From Sulfopaludibacter sp035606355 (GTDB taxonomy: Bacteria > Acidobacteriota > Terriglobia > Bryobacterales > Bryobacteraceae): a DNA stretch of 64,000 nucleotides. Position 1 is the first letter of the stretch. Each line of letters opens with the position of its first letter. The notes below the pieces were generated by a model. That model was not told the DNA's origin. It saw nothing but the letters and a program-made list of their open reading frames with translations, and made no database searches. The position numbers and the translations under genes are program-made. Shown one piece after another: positions 35,610 to 44,816 of the stretch. The DNA lies in contig DATNFO010000034.1 of assembly GCA_035606355.1 (NCBI GenBank), positions 1 through 64,000 of the forward strand. Direction: 5' to 3'.

Positions 35610-38600
35610 GTGCGCCTTCTTTTCGGTTATTCCCTTTTTTCGGCTGGGCTGCTTGCCCTGGTAACTCCGGCCACCCTGCAGGCAGGCTGTACCAATATCG
35701 GCAGCGGCGCCAGCGCTGTCACGGTGTGCATCAGTTTGAGCGCTGCCAACCCTACGCTCACGGCCAATCAATCGACGAATCTTACCGCGTTGGTGACGGT
35801 GGTCAGCACGCAAACCAACGCTCCCATCAGCAACGCGAACCTGGCGGTGATCTGGAGCGCGAGTCCGGCGACTGCCGGCACGCTCCCTCCCACAGGCGCG
35901 ATTTCCGGCGGCACGAACACCAACACATTCACGGCGCCCGCAACCATTGCATCGCAGCAAACCGTCACGATCACGGCGACTTCTCAGTATCCCGGCGGCG
36001 GGAGCGCAACCACCACGATCACGATGAGTCCGGGCACCAGCCTGGATGTCGGCAGCGGCGCGCCGGCCGCTCTGGTGCCGCAGTTCTTCGCCGCGTTTTA
36101 TCGAAACAACTTCAGCAATCTCGTCTCGCTGCCGCCCATCGGACAGGTGAAGACGCTGGGAACGTCCGGCTATGTGCAGGAGTTTCAGGACGATGCCAAA
36201 ACGTCCGGCGTAAAGTACGCGCTGGCCACCGCGAGCAGCAGCTCGAGCACGCAGCCCGACTTCGTTCCCGTGGTGCAAATCTATCCCGGCATCTACGCGT
36301 TTTACACATCGATCGGAGCGACCACCGCCGGATACCCGATGAGCGATACGCAGCAGTGTCCGGCGCTGGCGAGCGGCAACACGTGCACGTACCAGTTCTT
36401 CGATAAGAGCTATGCGCTGTTCGTATACGCGACAGCGTTGCCGGGCGGCGCAAATTACTCCGTTTCCGGAGTCATGTATACCGAGTGGGTGGCGCAAGGC
36501 GCGCTGACCGGCGCGGGAATTCCGACATCGGCACCTGCGACGATTACCGCATCTACCGCGACCACGGCGAGCGCGCAGACGTTCACGTACGGCGCGATCT
36601 ACTCGGTGACGTCCGGCGTGAATAAAGGCAAGATCTTTTCGGTGCTGGAACCCATTTACGATTTGTACGCCTCCCAGGGAGGACCAGCGAGTTCCCTGGG
36701 CCTTCCGGTGAGCGAGACGCTGGTGTACCAATCGGGGCTGCATGTGCAGCTCTTCGAGCATGGAGCCGTTCAGTACACCTCCGGGTCCGCGCCCACGATT
36801 CAGGCGCCTGTCGCGACGGTGACGGTCGCGGGCGGGAGTTCGACCACCGCGACAAAGTTGAATGTGGGCGATAGTGTGACCCTCACGGCGTCGGCCGTCG
36901 ATTCGAACGGCGCCGCGCTGCAAACGCCGCTATCGTGGACCAGCAGCAATGGCTTCGTGGTTTCGGTTCAGCCGGGCGCGCAGGGTCAGACGGCATTGGT
37001 GACGGCGGTGGGGGCAGGGTCGGCGAATGTGACGGCATCGAGCGGCGGCGTCACGAGCGCGAAGATCGGATTCACTGTGTTTTCGCCCTGTTGCCAGGTC
37101 GGCGACGGCGCACCGGCGGCTGTGCAGCAGGCGTTCCAGACCGCGCTTTCCAGGAACCACATCTCCGTGCAATTGCCACTGCCGCAACCTGCCGTGCAGG
37201 TGGGCAGCGGCTTCATGCAGGCGATTCCGGCGAGCACATCGGCTCCGGCTCTGCTGCTTGCGACGGCCGGTCAGGGCGGCGCGGCCTACGTGGTCGCGGG
37301 CGCGCTGCTGGCGGCGTATCAATCCATGGGCGGACCTGCGGGAGCGCTGGGATTCCCGGCCGCCGATGCCACCACCGGAGGCACGCAGCGATTCACGGGA
37401 GGCGCGCTCGGCGGCAGCCCGGTACGCCTGGTGACCGGTCCGATTCTGACCAAATGGGCAGCCTTGGGATATGACGCAGGCTCCGCCGGGCCGCCCACAG
37501 GCGATGCGCAACCGCTGGCCACGTTCGGCGGCAACTCGGGTTCGTGGCAGGCCTTCGGCGGCGGATCGATCTTCAGCGCTACGGTAGGTCCGCGCGCGGG
37601 TCAGACGTATTTCGTCGGCGGACTCATTCTGGCCGTGTACAATGCCGGGGGCGGAGCATCGGGCGACTTCGGAATGCCTACGGGCGACCAGGTGGACACT
37701 GCGTCGCTGCATCAGCAGAATTTTGAGGGAGGCACGATTTCCTACGCGACCGGCGCAGCGTCGGCTACCGCTCAACTAGCGGCGAGGAAGCCCGCTGTGG
37801 TGGTAGCGCCTGCGACCGTCACCGCGGGCGGGCAGGCGCGCATCGCCGTCAGCGGATTTGCGAACAACACGGCGATCACTGTGTCGATCACCGGGCAGCC
37901 GAACTTTATCGTGAGCCCATCGAATGGCGCGTATAGCTGGGATATGGCGGTGCCACTCAGCGCGCAGAGCGCGACTCTGAATATACAGGCAAGCGCGGCG
38001 GGCGGCGCGGCGGCCGCGGGCACACTGACGATCAAGGGATTCGGCAACAATCGCGCGCAACTGTCGAAGATGAACGGCGATCTGCAAACCGGCGCTCCGG
38101 GAGCATTGCTGCCGGTGCCGCTTTCCGTCGCGCTGCGCGATACCTCGGGCAATCCGGTATCGGGCGCGCCGGTTGTCTTCCAGGGTCTGCCCGGCGTGCA
38201 GCTTTCGGTGGGGAACGCTGTTACCGACGCCAATGGGACGGCTTCGACACAGGTGCGCATGCCGCTCGCCGCGGGCACGGCGCTGGTGACCGCGAGTTCG
38301 CCCGGGTTCGCTGCTGCGCCGGTGACATTCTCGATGGTCGCTCAGGCTGCGGGATTATCGAATTTCCCCGCGTTGCAACAGAGCGGCGGGGCGATTTTGG
38401 GGAATGGATACGCAACGGTGGCGCAGAAAGGCGCGCTGCTCACGGCCGCGGCGTCGATTCTACTGTACCGGCAAAATCGCGGCGAGGTGGGCGCGCCCAA
38501 CGGAGCCGTGACTCCCGATGCGCTCAATCAATTCCTCACCGGGTTCTGCGCGACCGATAGCACGGGCAACTCGACATGCGACGGATTTCTGGCGAACGGA

Positions 38601-39896
38601 GCTTCCGGCGAGCAGGTGGTCAATCTGTGGCGCGCGGCTCAATTCACCGGCGGACTGGATCCGGTGGGAGTCGCTGCCACGGCTTCGAACATTGCGGATC
38701 TCGTGGCGCAAGCCGAACCGGTGCTGGTAGCGGTGGCGCTCTCTCGCAACGGAGCGCCCGCCGGTGGGAATTTCGTGGTCGCGACGGGGATCGCAGCCGA
38801 CGGCTCGTTGATCATTCAAGATCCGAATCCGTACTTCGCGCGCAAAAATCTGAACGATTATCTGAGCGGCTTCACAGCCGGCGGCGCAACGTGGCAAGGC
38901 AGCCTGGCGGGGGCGATTCGGTTTGCGCTGCGGTCTCCGGCCGCCACGCGATTCCTGGCCGGAGCGGTATCGCAAAGTGCCGGGTCGGTGAGTGTCGCGG
39001 TGCGCTCGACGGCAGAAGTGTGCGGCGTTCCCGTGCAATTGCCGGACAGCATCGACGCTGCCGGGAACGCGCCGGCCGCCGGTCCGCTGGTCTCGCAATT
39101 GGAGGTTTGCGATGGTGCGCTGGCGGCGTACGAGATCGATCTCGGCGGACAGCAGCGATATAGCGCTTTTGTGACGGATTTAGGGCCGGGCGGCGGCTCG
39201 ACCGATTTATCGGGCAGCGCGCCGGCCGCGTATTCGGCGACACGTCCCGTATCTTCGCTCGTGGTTTCACGCGCCACTGCGACAGTGGCAGCCGGGGGCA
39301 TCGTCAACGCGGCTTCGTTCACCACAGCCATCGCTCCGGGCGGGATTATTTCCATTTTCGGGCAAGGTTTGGCGGGAGGCGAAATCCCGACGGCGGTGGA
39401 TGTCGATGGAGCGGCCGGCCAAGTGTTCGTGGCGTCGAGCTTCCAGGTAAATGCGCTGGTGCCTCAGAGCGTCGAACCCGGCACACATACGGTGCGCGTG
39501 CAATCCGGCCTGGGAACGGCGCAGCAAACAATTGTGGTGACGCCGGTAGCTCCGGCAATCTTCCTGGTGGGGAGCTCCGGGGCGGTGGTGAATCAGGACG
39601 GCAATCTGAACGCGGCTGCGAATCCGGTATCGCGCGGTCAATACTTAACGATCTACGCCACCGGCTTGGGCGCGGTAACTGCGCGGGGCGGTCTGTCGGT
39701 GGCGGCGACGCCGGTGACTGTGACGATCGGCTCATTGGATGTGGCGGCGGCGTTTGCCGGGTCAGCGCCGGGGTATCCGGGGCTGTATCAGGTGAACGTG
39801 CAGATTCCCACGGGCATAGCTCCGGGCGTAGGTATCCCCCTTACCCTCAAACAGGGGGTGAGTACAAGCAATGCGGTTCCGATTTCGATTCAGTAA
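35610..39896 (+). CDS. Giant secreted protein: LGFP repeats, Ig-like domains, C39-like region, Solibacter C-terminal domain
   Basis: A 1428-residue exported protein (GTG start; signal RLLFGYSLFSAGLLALVTPA). In order: an Ig-like/Big domain (about 30-140); LGFP-type repeats (about 150-420; GLPVSETLVYQSG, FEHGAVQYTSG); a Big2-like domain (about 430-520); a second LGFP block (about 525-745); Ig-like domains (about 755-950); a region resembling a peptidase C39-like papain fold (about 960-1130; VLVAVALSRNGAPAGGNFVVATGI, SLIIQDPNPYF), whose catalytic Cys is not obvious; and the TIGR03437-like C-terminal domain (IVNAASFTTAIAPGGIISIFG... SVEPGTHTVRVQ). It is probably surface-bound or wall-binding. LGFP repeats are linked to cell-envelope anchoring. 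Confidence 0.88.
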   Translation: MRLLFGYSLFSAGLLALVTPATLQAGCTNIGSGASAVTVCISLSAANPTLTANQSTNLTALVTVVSTQTNAPISNANLAVIWSASPATAGTLPPTGAISGGTNTNTFTAPATIASQQTVTITATSQYPGGGSATTTITMSPGTSLDVGSGAPAALVPQFFAAFYRNNFSNLVSLPPIGQVKTLGTSGYVQEFQDDAKTSGVKYALATASSSSSTQPDFVPVVQIYPGIYAFYTSIGATTAGYPMSDTQQCPALASGNTCTYQFFDKSYALFVYATALPGGANYSVSGVMYTEWVAQGALTGAGIPTSAPATITASTATTASAQTFTYGAIYSVTSGVNKGKIFSVLEPIYDLYASQGGPASSLGLPVSETLVYQSGLHVQLFEHGAVQYTSGSAPTIQAPVATVTVAGGSSTTATKLNVGDSVTLTASAVDSNGAALQTPLSWTSSNGFVVSVQPGAQGQTALVTAVGAGSANVTASSGGVTSAKIGFTVFSPCCQVGDGAPAAVQQAFQTALSRNHISVQLPLPQPAVQVGSGFMQAIPASTSAPALLLATAGQGGAAYVVAGALLAAYQSMGGPAGALGFPAADATTGGTQRFTGGALGGSPVRLVTGPILTKWAALGYDAGSAGPPTGDAQPLATFGGNSGSWQAFGGGSIFSATVGPRAGQTYFVGGLILAVYNAGGGASGDFGMPTGDQVDTASLHQQNFEGGTISYATGAASATAQLAARKPAVVVAPATVTAGGQARIAVSGFANNTAITVSITGQPNFIVSPSNGAYSWDMAVPLSAQSATLNIQASAAGGAAAAGTLTIKGFGNNRAQLSKMNGDLQTGAPGALLPVPLSVALRDTSGNPVSGAPVVFQGLPGVQLSVGNAVTDANGTASTQVRMPLAAGTALVTASSPGFAAAPVTFSMVAQAAGLSNFPALQQSGGAILGNGYATVAQKGALLTAAASILLYRQNRGEVGAPNGAVTPDALNQFLTGFCATDSTGNSTCDGFLANGASGEQVVNLWRAAQFTGGLDPVGVAATASNIADLVAQAEPVLVAVALSRNGAPAGGNFVVATGIAADGSLIIQDPNPYFARKNLNDYLSGFTAGGATWQGSLAGAIRFALRSPAATRFLAGAVSQSAGSVSVAVRSTAEVCGVPVQLPDSIDAAGNAPAAGPLVSQLEVCDGALAAYEIDLGGQQRYSAFVTDLGPGGGSTDLSGSAPAAYSATRPVSSLVVSRATATVAAGGIVNAASFTTAIAPGGIISIFGQGLAGGEIPTAVDVDGAAGQVFVASSFQVNALVPQSVEPGTHTVRVQSGLGTAQQTIVVTPVAPAIFLVGSSGAVVNQDGNLNAAANPVSRGQYLTIYATGLGAVTARGGLSVAATPVTVTIGSLDVAAAFAGSAPGYPGLYQVNVQIPTGIAPGVGIPLTLKQGVSTSNAVPISIQ

Positions 39897-40329
39897 CAGA
39901 AAAATGAGAGGAATCGGTGTGAAACTCTTGACTCTGAGGGGGTGCGCGTGATTAAATCGGGCCAGTATTGCAAAATCAGGAGTGTAGACGGCGCGCGACA
40001 GTGTTTCGCGTTGCAACGAAAGAATTTCGCTTGACAGAGGCCGGTCAATCAGTTATCAATGTCTTTACCGCGTCTCGCGAGCAGCAATCTTGTGTTTGTA
40101 CCCTGTTTGCGCAGAAGAGAATACAAAACAATAACATGCGCAAGCGGTTGCAGTAAGCTTCAGTCAAAAAGGCCGGTAGCCGGCTTGGTGGTTGCCGGAT
40201 CGACTCTCCGCCCGACACGGAGAAGTTCCCAAGGTAGAACTGAACGGTTGTAGAAAGTTAGCTTGAGGCTCAGGTAGGAAGAGAACTTCGACCGATTCAA
40301 TTTTTTTGGAAAATTACAAGGAGAAGGAA
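39897..40329. other. Intergenic region with promoter and long leader
   Basis: About 430 bases holding the promoter and leader of the following secreted protein gene. The leader has a GCCGG/CCGGC hairpin at 40172-40184, a CTCGCGAG palindrome at about 40074-40081, and a run reading GGTAGCCGG...GGTTGCCGG at about 40176-40197. No reading frame is supported. Confidence 0.5.
40031..40059 (+). promoter_or_regulatory. Consensus-like promoter of the abundant secreted protein gene
   Basis: A perfect TTGACA at 40031-40036 and TATCAA at 40054-40059 (4 of 6 to TATAAT) with a 17-base spacer. It lies about 270 bases before the ATG at 40330, so the transcript would have an unusually long leader. Confidence 0.55.
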
Positions 40330-42231
40330 ATGGCAGATTTTCGCAGAATAGTTCTTGCGTTAGCTATCGTCGCCCTGTTCGTGGGCGCCGCCAGCGCGCA
40401 AAACCCACCGCTGGTTTGCACAGCAAACGCAGCGGTACCGCCGACCATCCGTTCTGAAGGGTTTACGGAAGGCGTCGGCGACATCGTTATCACTTGCACG
40501 GGCGGCCCGACCACGCAATTCGCCGGTGGCACGCAAGCCCTTGGTATCCCGACGGCAAACTTCACAGTGTTCTTCGGAACCAACGTGACGAGCCGTCTGC
40601 TCCCCGTTACTGGCGCATCGAACGCTTCGGAAGCCCTGCTCATGATCGACGAACCGGGCGCACCGAACCTCGGTACTTTCGGTTCTCAGCAGGCGCAGAA
40701 CCTGTGCCCGAATCCGGCCAGCGGTTGCATTGCGGAAGGTTCTCAGGTTGTAAACAACGGGAACGTCCTGGCAAACAACGCTCACAACGTATATCAGGGT
40801 TTGGTTACCGGAAACCAGGTGACCTTCCTCGGCGTGCCGGTTTTGGCGCCGGGAACCTCGGGCGCGCGCGTTTTCCGCATCACCAACATCCGTGTGAACG
40901 CGGCTGGTCTGAATGCTTCGGGTAATGCTCCGGCGCCGGTCCAGGCCTTCGTCTCCGTCAGCGGTTCGACGAGCTTGCCTCTGACCAACTCGCAGGTGAT
41001 CGTTGGCTACGCGACCTCGGGTCTCACGACTGCCCTCCGCAATGCGGGCAACACGGGGAACCTGGGTGGTAGCGGCACGAGCTTCCAGCAGTGCGTCAGC
41101 ACGACCTCGCTGGGTGGCGGTGGATCCTTCACCAGCCTTCTGCAGTACACCGCAAACTTCGCGACTGCGTTCAAACAGCGCACCGCGACGTCCGGCACCC
41201 CGGGCACGCTGTTGAACGGTCCGTTCACCGGTGTTGCCGCGCAGAATACCCCGGGCGCGATCTTCAGCAACTCCGAGTCGATGTTCATCTACCCGACCCT
41301 GACGGGCAGCAATGGCGCCGTCGCCGGTCTGGCTGACTTCGGCACCCGCTTCAAGGCTGTCTTCACGAACGTTCCGGCCGGCGTGACCCTCCTGGTCAGC
41401 ACGACGAACGTTCCGTCGAACGGCACCGCGGGCGGTACCCAGCCGAACACGGCGACCAGCTTTGCTGTCCTGGTGGCCAGCGAAACTTCGCCCGAAAACG
41501 GCAATGCTTTCCCGGTCATCAACAGCAGCACCTCGAGTGGAACGGTTAGCCTGGCGACCGTGACTCCGGTGAATGGCACTGCGACCGCGGTTTGGGAAGT
41601 TGTCAACAGCAACACCAACACCCTGCAGCAGTTCAACTTCGTCGTGCAGATGGTCTTCAGCGCTGCTACGGCGACCAACAACCCGGCGACCGGCCCGATT
41701 AGCGTCAACATGAGCTTCGCGCCGACACCGTCGCAGGGCGCCTTCACGGCATCCTCGGCTGGTTCGGCTTCGTCCAGCCTGCCGATCCCGCGTTTCGCAG
41801 ATACGTCGACGCCGCGCACCATCGCGACGATCAACCTCTGCCAGACGCTGCTGCTCTTCCCGTACATCACGACCGTCACTGGTTTTGAAACGGGATTGGC
41901 GATCTCCAATACCACGGTCGACGTAAGCGGCACCGCGGCCCAGAGCGGCTCCTGCACTTTGAGCTGGTTTGGTAACCCGAGCGGTACGCCGAACCCGGCT
42001 TCTTCGAACACTGGTACGATTGCAGCTGGTACGACGTTTACCGGTCAGTCTTCCGCCACCAATATGGCTGGCGCCGGCTTCACCGGTTACATGTTCGCTC
42101 TCTGCAACTTCCAGTTTGCTCACGGTTATGCTGCTATTACGGACGTCGGTGTCCGCAACATCCTGTCCAGCTACCTGGCGCTTGTTGTGAACGGCGGACG
42201 TGGTCCCGCGGCTGAATCGCTGGCTCACTAA
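40330..42231 (+). CDS. Secreted protein of unknown function, predicted highly expressed
   Basis: A 633-residue exported protein (signal MADFRRIVLALAIVALFVGAASA). The mature part is rich in Thr, Ser, Asn and Gly, with beta-strand character and several paired Cys, and a C-terminal domain (FPYITTVTGFETGLAISNTTVD...GFTGYMFALCNFQFAHGYAAITDVG) of a type found in Solibacter relatives. Codon use differs from its neighbours: GGT, CGT, AAC, CTG and GTT or GTC dominate, as in highly expressed genes. A strong promoter, AAGGAGAAGG ribosome site and a textbook terminator agree. It could be a surface-layer or adhesive protein; the function is not known. Confidence 0.85.
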   Translation: MADFRRIVLALAIVALFVGAASAQNPPLVCTANAAVPPTIRSEGFTEGVGDIVITCTGGPTTQFAGGTQALGIPTANFTVFFGTNVTSRLLPVTGASNASEALLMIDEPGAPNLGTFGSQQAQNLCPNPASGCIAEGSQVVNNGNVLANNAHNVYQGLVTGNQVTFLGVPVLAPGTSGARVFRITNIRVNAAGLNASGNAPAPVQAFVSVSGSTSLPLTNSQVIVGYATSGLTTALRNAGNTGNLGGSGTSFQQCVSTTSLGGGGSFTSLLQYTANFATAFKQRTATSGTPGTLLNGPFTGVAAQNTPGAIFSNSESMFIYPTLTGSNGAVAGLADFGTRFKAVFTNVPAGVTLLVSTTNVPSNGTAGGTQPNTATSFAVLVASETSPENGNAFPVINSSTSSGTVSLATVTPVNGTATAVWEVVNSNTNTLQQFNFVVQMVFSAATATNNPATGPISVNMSFAPTPSQGAFTASSAGSASSSLPIPRFADTSTPRTIATINLCQTLLLFPYITTVTGFETGLAISNTTVDVSGTAAQSGSCTLSWFGNPSGTPNPASSNTGTIAAGTTFTGQSSATNMAGAGFTGYMFALCNFQFAHGYAAITDVGVRNILSSYLALVVNGGRGPAAESLAH

Positions 42232-42255
42232 ATCAAAACAAAAGTAGTTCAACTG

Positions 42256-42285
42256 GAGGGGAGCTTCGGCTCCCCTCTTTTTTTT
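42256..42285 (+). terminator. Intrinsic terminator of the secreted protein gene
   Basis: GAGGGGAGC (42256-42264) and GCTCCCCTC (42269-42277) form a perfect 9-base stem with a TTCG tetraloop, followed by eight T (42278-42285). It begins 25 bases after the stop codon. Confidence 0.93.
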
Positions 42286-42380
42286 GCCTCGCTTTCCGGA
42301 TGAGAAGTGCTACACTACAATTCTCGCCGCGTCCTATTGCTACCCATCAGTGTGTTCTCTCGAAGTAAGGAGGTAATCTT

Positions 42381-44567
42381 TTGAATAACCTAAAACTCAT
42401 TACGATCTTATCGGCTGTGGCGTGCTTAGCCGGAGTGCGGGCCGCGGAGGCGCAGACGCCCGCTAATCTGACCATCGTTTCCGGCAACGGACAGGCGATC
42501 TGTTTTTGCCAGCATGTTTTCACTCCGCCCTTTTCCGCGCTCCAGGTATTAGTCACGGACGCGGCTGGTAATCCGCTGCCCAATGTGACGGTCAACTGGA
42601 CTCTCAACACTGCGTTTTCAAGTGCAGGGCTGTCGAGCAGCACGTCTACAACGGACGCGACCGGCATCGCCTTTACGAACCTATTGGCGGGCAGTTCGTT
42701 ATTTAATACCGGCTTTGGCCAGGCTCCCGTGCAGTATCAGGTAACTGCCACTGCAAGCGGCGGCAGCAATCCGAGCGCGACATTCACCGAAACACAAGCC
42801 TTCCTCGATTCGAGTGTAGGCAGCATTGTGACGCAGAACATCAACCTTCCGCTCCCAGGCGAGACCATTATCGGCAAAAGCGGAGCGTCCGGCTATACGT
42901 TGAACGGCCAGCAGGGCTCGAACTTCCAGATCAAAGTGTTTTCCGCCACCGCTGTGTTGCCGGGAGTTTCCGTTCGCCTCGTCAGCAATCAGACGTCTCC
43001 CAGTGTTTCGTGCGCAACCGGTACCGGAGCCGACCCGGGTTCCGTTCTGACCGATAGCACCGGGGTGGCAACCTGCACTCCCATCTTCAGCGGCTCAGGC
43101 AGCGGAAGCTTCTATTTTGTGATCGGCGGCGTCGCTCCCACCGATCCTACGGTGCCCACCGGCCTGTTCCAATATCCCGCTCCGCCGCTGGCCATCAAGC
43201 TGACGGTACAACCCGGAGTTCCGACCACGTTGACTCTTACTTCCGGCAACAACCAGAGCGCCAACGCCGGTCAGATCATCGGACAGCCTCTCGTCGTGAC
43301 CGTGAGCGGTTCGAGCGGTCCCCTCGCCGGCCAAACGGTCAACTGGACGGTATCGCCATCCGGTTCCGCGGCGCTGAGCAATGCGACCAGCACCACCGAC
43401 GTCAACGGCCAGGCGCGGACCACCGTCACTCTGGCGAGTGGCGCGGCCGGTGTGGTGACTGTTACCGCGCGCATCGCCAACAGCAGTATCGCAGCTCAGA
43501 ATTTCACCCTCACCGCCGTGCCGCTGGTGTCGGTTACGGGCGTAAGCATCGTGAGCGGCAACAACCAGAGCGTGCTTGCGAATTCGAACTTCACGAGCCC
43601 GATCGTGGTTCAGGTCAACGGCAGCAATGGACCGTTGGCGAATGTTCCGGTGAGCTTCACGGTTACCAGCGGAACGGCTACGCTCTCCCAGAGCTCGGTG
43701 ACCACCGGTTCCAACGGGCAGGCTTCCGTGAATGTGACGGCCGGCAATACGGTCGGTAACATCACCGTGGTTGCCACTGCCAACGGATTTTCCCAGACCT
43801 TCAACCTGACCATCAGCCCTCCGGGACCGAACCTCACTTCAGGCACGTTCGTGAATGCCGCCGATCAGCAGCGGAATTCGCTTTCGCCCTGCAGCCTGGC
43901 GACGATTATCGCTTCGGGAATCGCTCCTTCGATTCAGGGCGTCAGTCCAGCGCCGATCGTCGGACCCCTTCCGGCCCTGCTCGGTACCGATACGCTAACG
44001 ATCAGCGGAACGGCGGCTCCGATTCTGAGCGTCGCGAACCAGAACGGGCAGCAGCAGCTTACGTTCCAGGTTCCCTGCTCCATTCAGCCTGCTTCCAACC
44101 CCATCACGGTAGCGGTCGGCGCAGGCTCGGCCACCTCGACGGTGAACATTCTGCCGGCGAGCCCCGGCATCTTCCAGACCGTGATGTCGGACGGCGTGAC
44201 CCGCGCGGTGCTTGTCCGGCCGGACGGTACGTTTGTCAGCCTGTCCAACCCGGCGCGCCGCGGTGAGCACATCATCGCATATGTCACGGGCCTCGGGCCG
44301 ACCACGCCTTCGGTGAACACGAACTCGCTGCCAATCCCGGGCCAGACGTCCAACGTGAACTACAACGTGATCGTGGGCGTGAACAATGCCGGCGTTCCGC
44401 TCGACTATGCTCGCCTGAGCGAAGACCTCGTGGGCGTCTACGTGGTATCCTTCCAGATTCCGACGGATGCTCCGGTCAGCAATAACGTAGTGTTTTCAGT
44501 GGGTGTCGCGCCGCAGGGTTCGGGCACGGTGTACTACAGCGCCGGGAGCTCGATTCCGATCGCGTAG
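42381..44567 (+). CDS. Secreted Ig-like repeat protein with Solibacter-type C-terminal domain
   Basis: A 728-residue exported protein with a TTG start at 42381, supported by AAGGAGG eight bases upstream. Signal NNLKLITILSAVACLAGVRAAEA. At least three Ig-like/invasin-type units follow (LQVLVTDAAGNPLPNVTVNW, VTVSGSSGPLAGQTVNWTVS, VQVNGSNGPLANVPVSFTVT), each with a TTD-N/T-GQA-like strand turn. From about residue 480 (SGTFVNAADQQRNSLSPCSLATI) it matches the TIGR03437-like C-terminal domain. It is likely a cell-surface or secreted scaffold or adhesin. Same family type as the giant protein 2.5 kb upstream. Confidence 0.88.
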   Translation: MNNLKLITILSAVACLAGVRAAEAQTPANLTIVSGNGQAICFCQHVFTPPFSALQVLVTDAAGNPLPNVTVNWTLNTAFSSAGLSSSTSTTDATGIAFTNLLAGSSLFNTGFGQAPVQYQVTATASGGSNPSATFTETQAFLDSSVGSIVTQNINLPLPGETIIGKSGASGYTLNGQQGSNFQIKVFSATAVLPGVSVRLVSNQTSPSVSCATGTGADPGSVLTDSTGVATCTPIFSGSGSGSFYFVIGGVAPTDPTVPTGLFQYPAPPLAIKLTVQPGVPTTLTLTSGNNQSANAGQIIGQPLVVTVSGSSGPLAGQTVNWTVSPSGSAALSNATSTTDVNGQARTTVTLASGAAGVVTVTARIANSSIAAQNFTLTAVPLVSVTGVSIVSGNNQSVLANSNFTSPIVVQVNGSNGPLANVPVSFTVTSGTATLSQSSVTTGSNGQASVNVTAGNTVGNITVVATANGFSQTFNLTISPPGPNLTSGTFVNAADQQRNSLSPCSLATIIASGIAPSIQGVSPAPIVGPLPALLGTDTLTISGTAAPILSVANQNGQQQLTFQVPCSIQPASNPITVAVGAGSATSTVNILPASPGIFQTVMSDGVTRAVLVRPDGTFVSLSNPARRGEHIIAYVTGLGPTTPSVNTNSLPIPGQTSNVNYNVIVGVNNAGVPLDYARLSEDLVGVYVVSFQIPTDAPVSNNVVFSVGVAPQGSGTVYYSAGSSIPIA

Positions 44568-44600
44568 TACCTCACATTCTGCTCAGAAGTACTTCTCCTC

Positions 44601-44635
44601 GGGGGACCGACCATCGAGTCAGTCCCCTTTTTCTT
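44601..44635 (+). terminator. Probable terminator after the Ig-like protein gene
   Basis: GGGGACCGA (about 44602-44610) can pair with TCAGTCCCC (about 44619-44627) with one C-A mismatch, followed by T-rich sequence (TTTTTCTTC). It lies 34 bases after the stop codon. Confidence 0.65.
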
Positions 44636-44690
44636 CGCCTTTTCTTTCCTGAAAAATCTATACGTAGTGTGTTCCTCAATTAGAGTAGAT

Positions 44691-44723
44691 CTGATTGTAG
44701 GCGTGTAACTCCACGCAAATCAG
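44691..44723. repeat. Nested inverted repeat upstream of mraZ
   Basis: CTGATT (44691-44696) pairs with AATCAG (44718-44723); inside it GCGTG (44701-44705) pairs with CACGC (44712-44716). It sits about 90 bases upstream of the mraZ start and may be a regulator site or part of a leader. Confidence 0.4.
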
Positions 44724-44789
44724 CGATTTCCTGCAAAAATCTCTTGCAAACATTCAGGTGCTCATGCCACTATTGGTTGTGGCCGAATT

Positions 44790-44816
44790 TGGGCCTTAAT
44801 GTGGGCAAAAGGTGGG
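44790..44816 (+). promoter_or_regulatory. Candidate MraZ operator (three TGGG repeats)
   Basis: TGGG occurs at 44790, 44802 and 44813, at 12- and 11-base spacing. Known MraZ operators are direct repeats of TGGG at about 10-base spacing just upstream of mraZ. The match supports autoregulation but the spacing is not exact. Confidence 0.45.

Noticed and set aside
40170..40200. c-di-GMP-I (GEMM) riboswitch
   Set aside because: Only the GGTAGCC...GGTTGCC part resembles it. The conserved 5' half with the GNAA tetraloop and receptor was not found, so it is kept as a question, not a feature.
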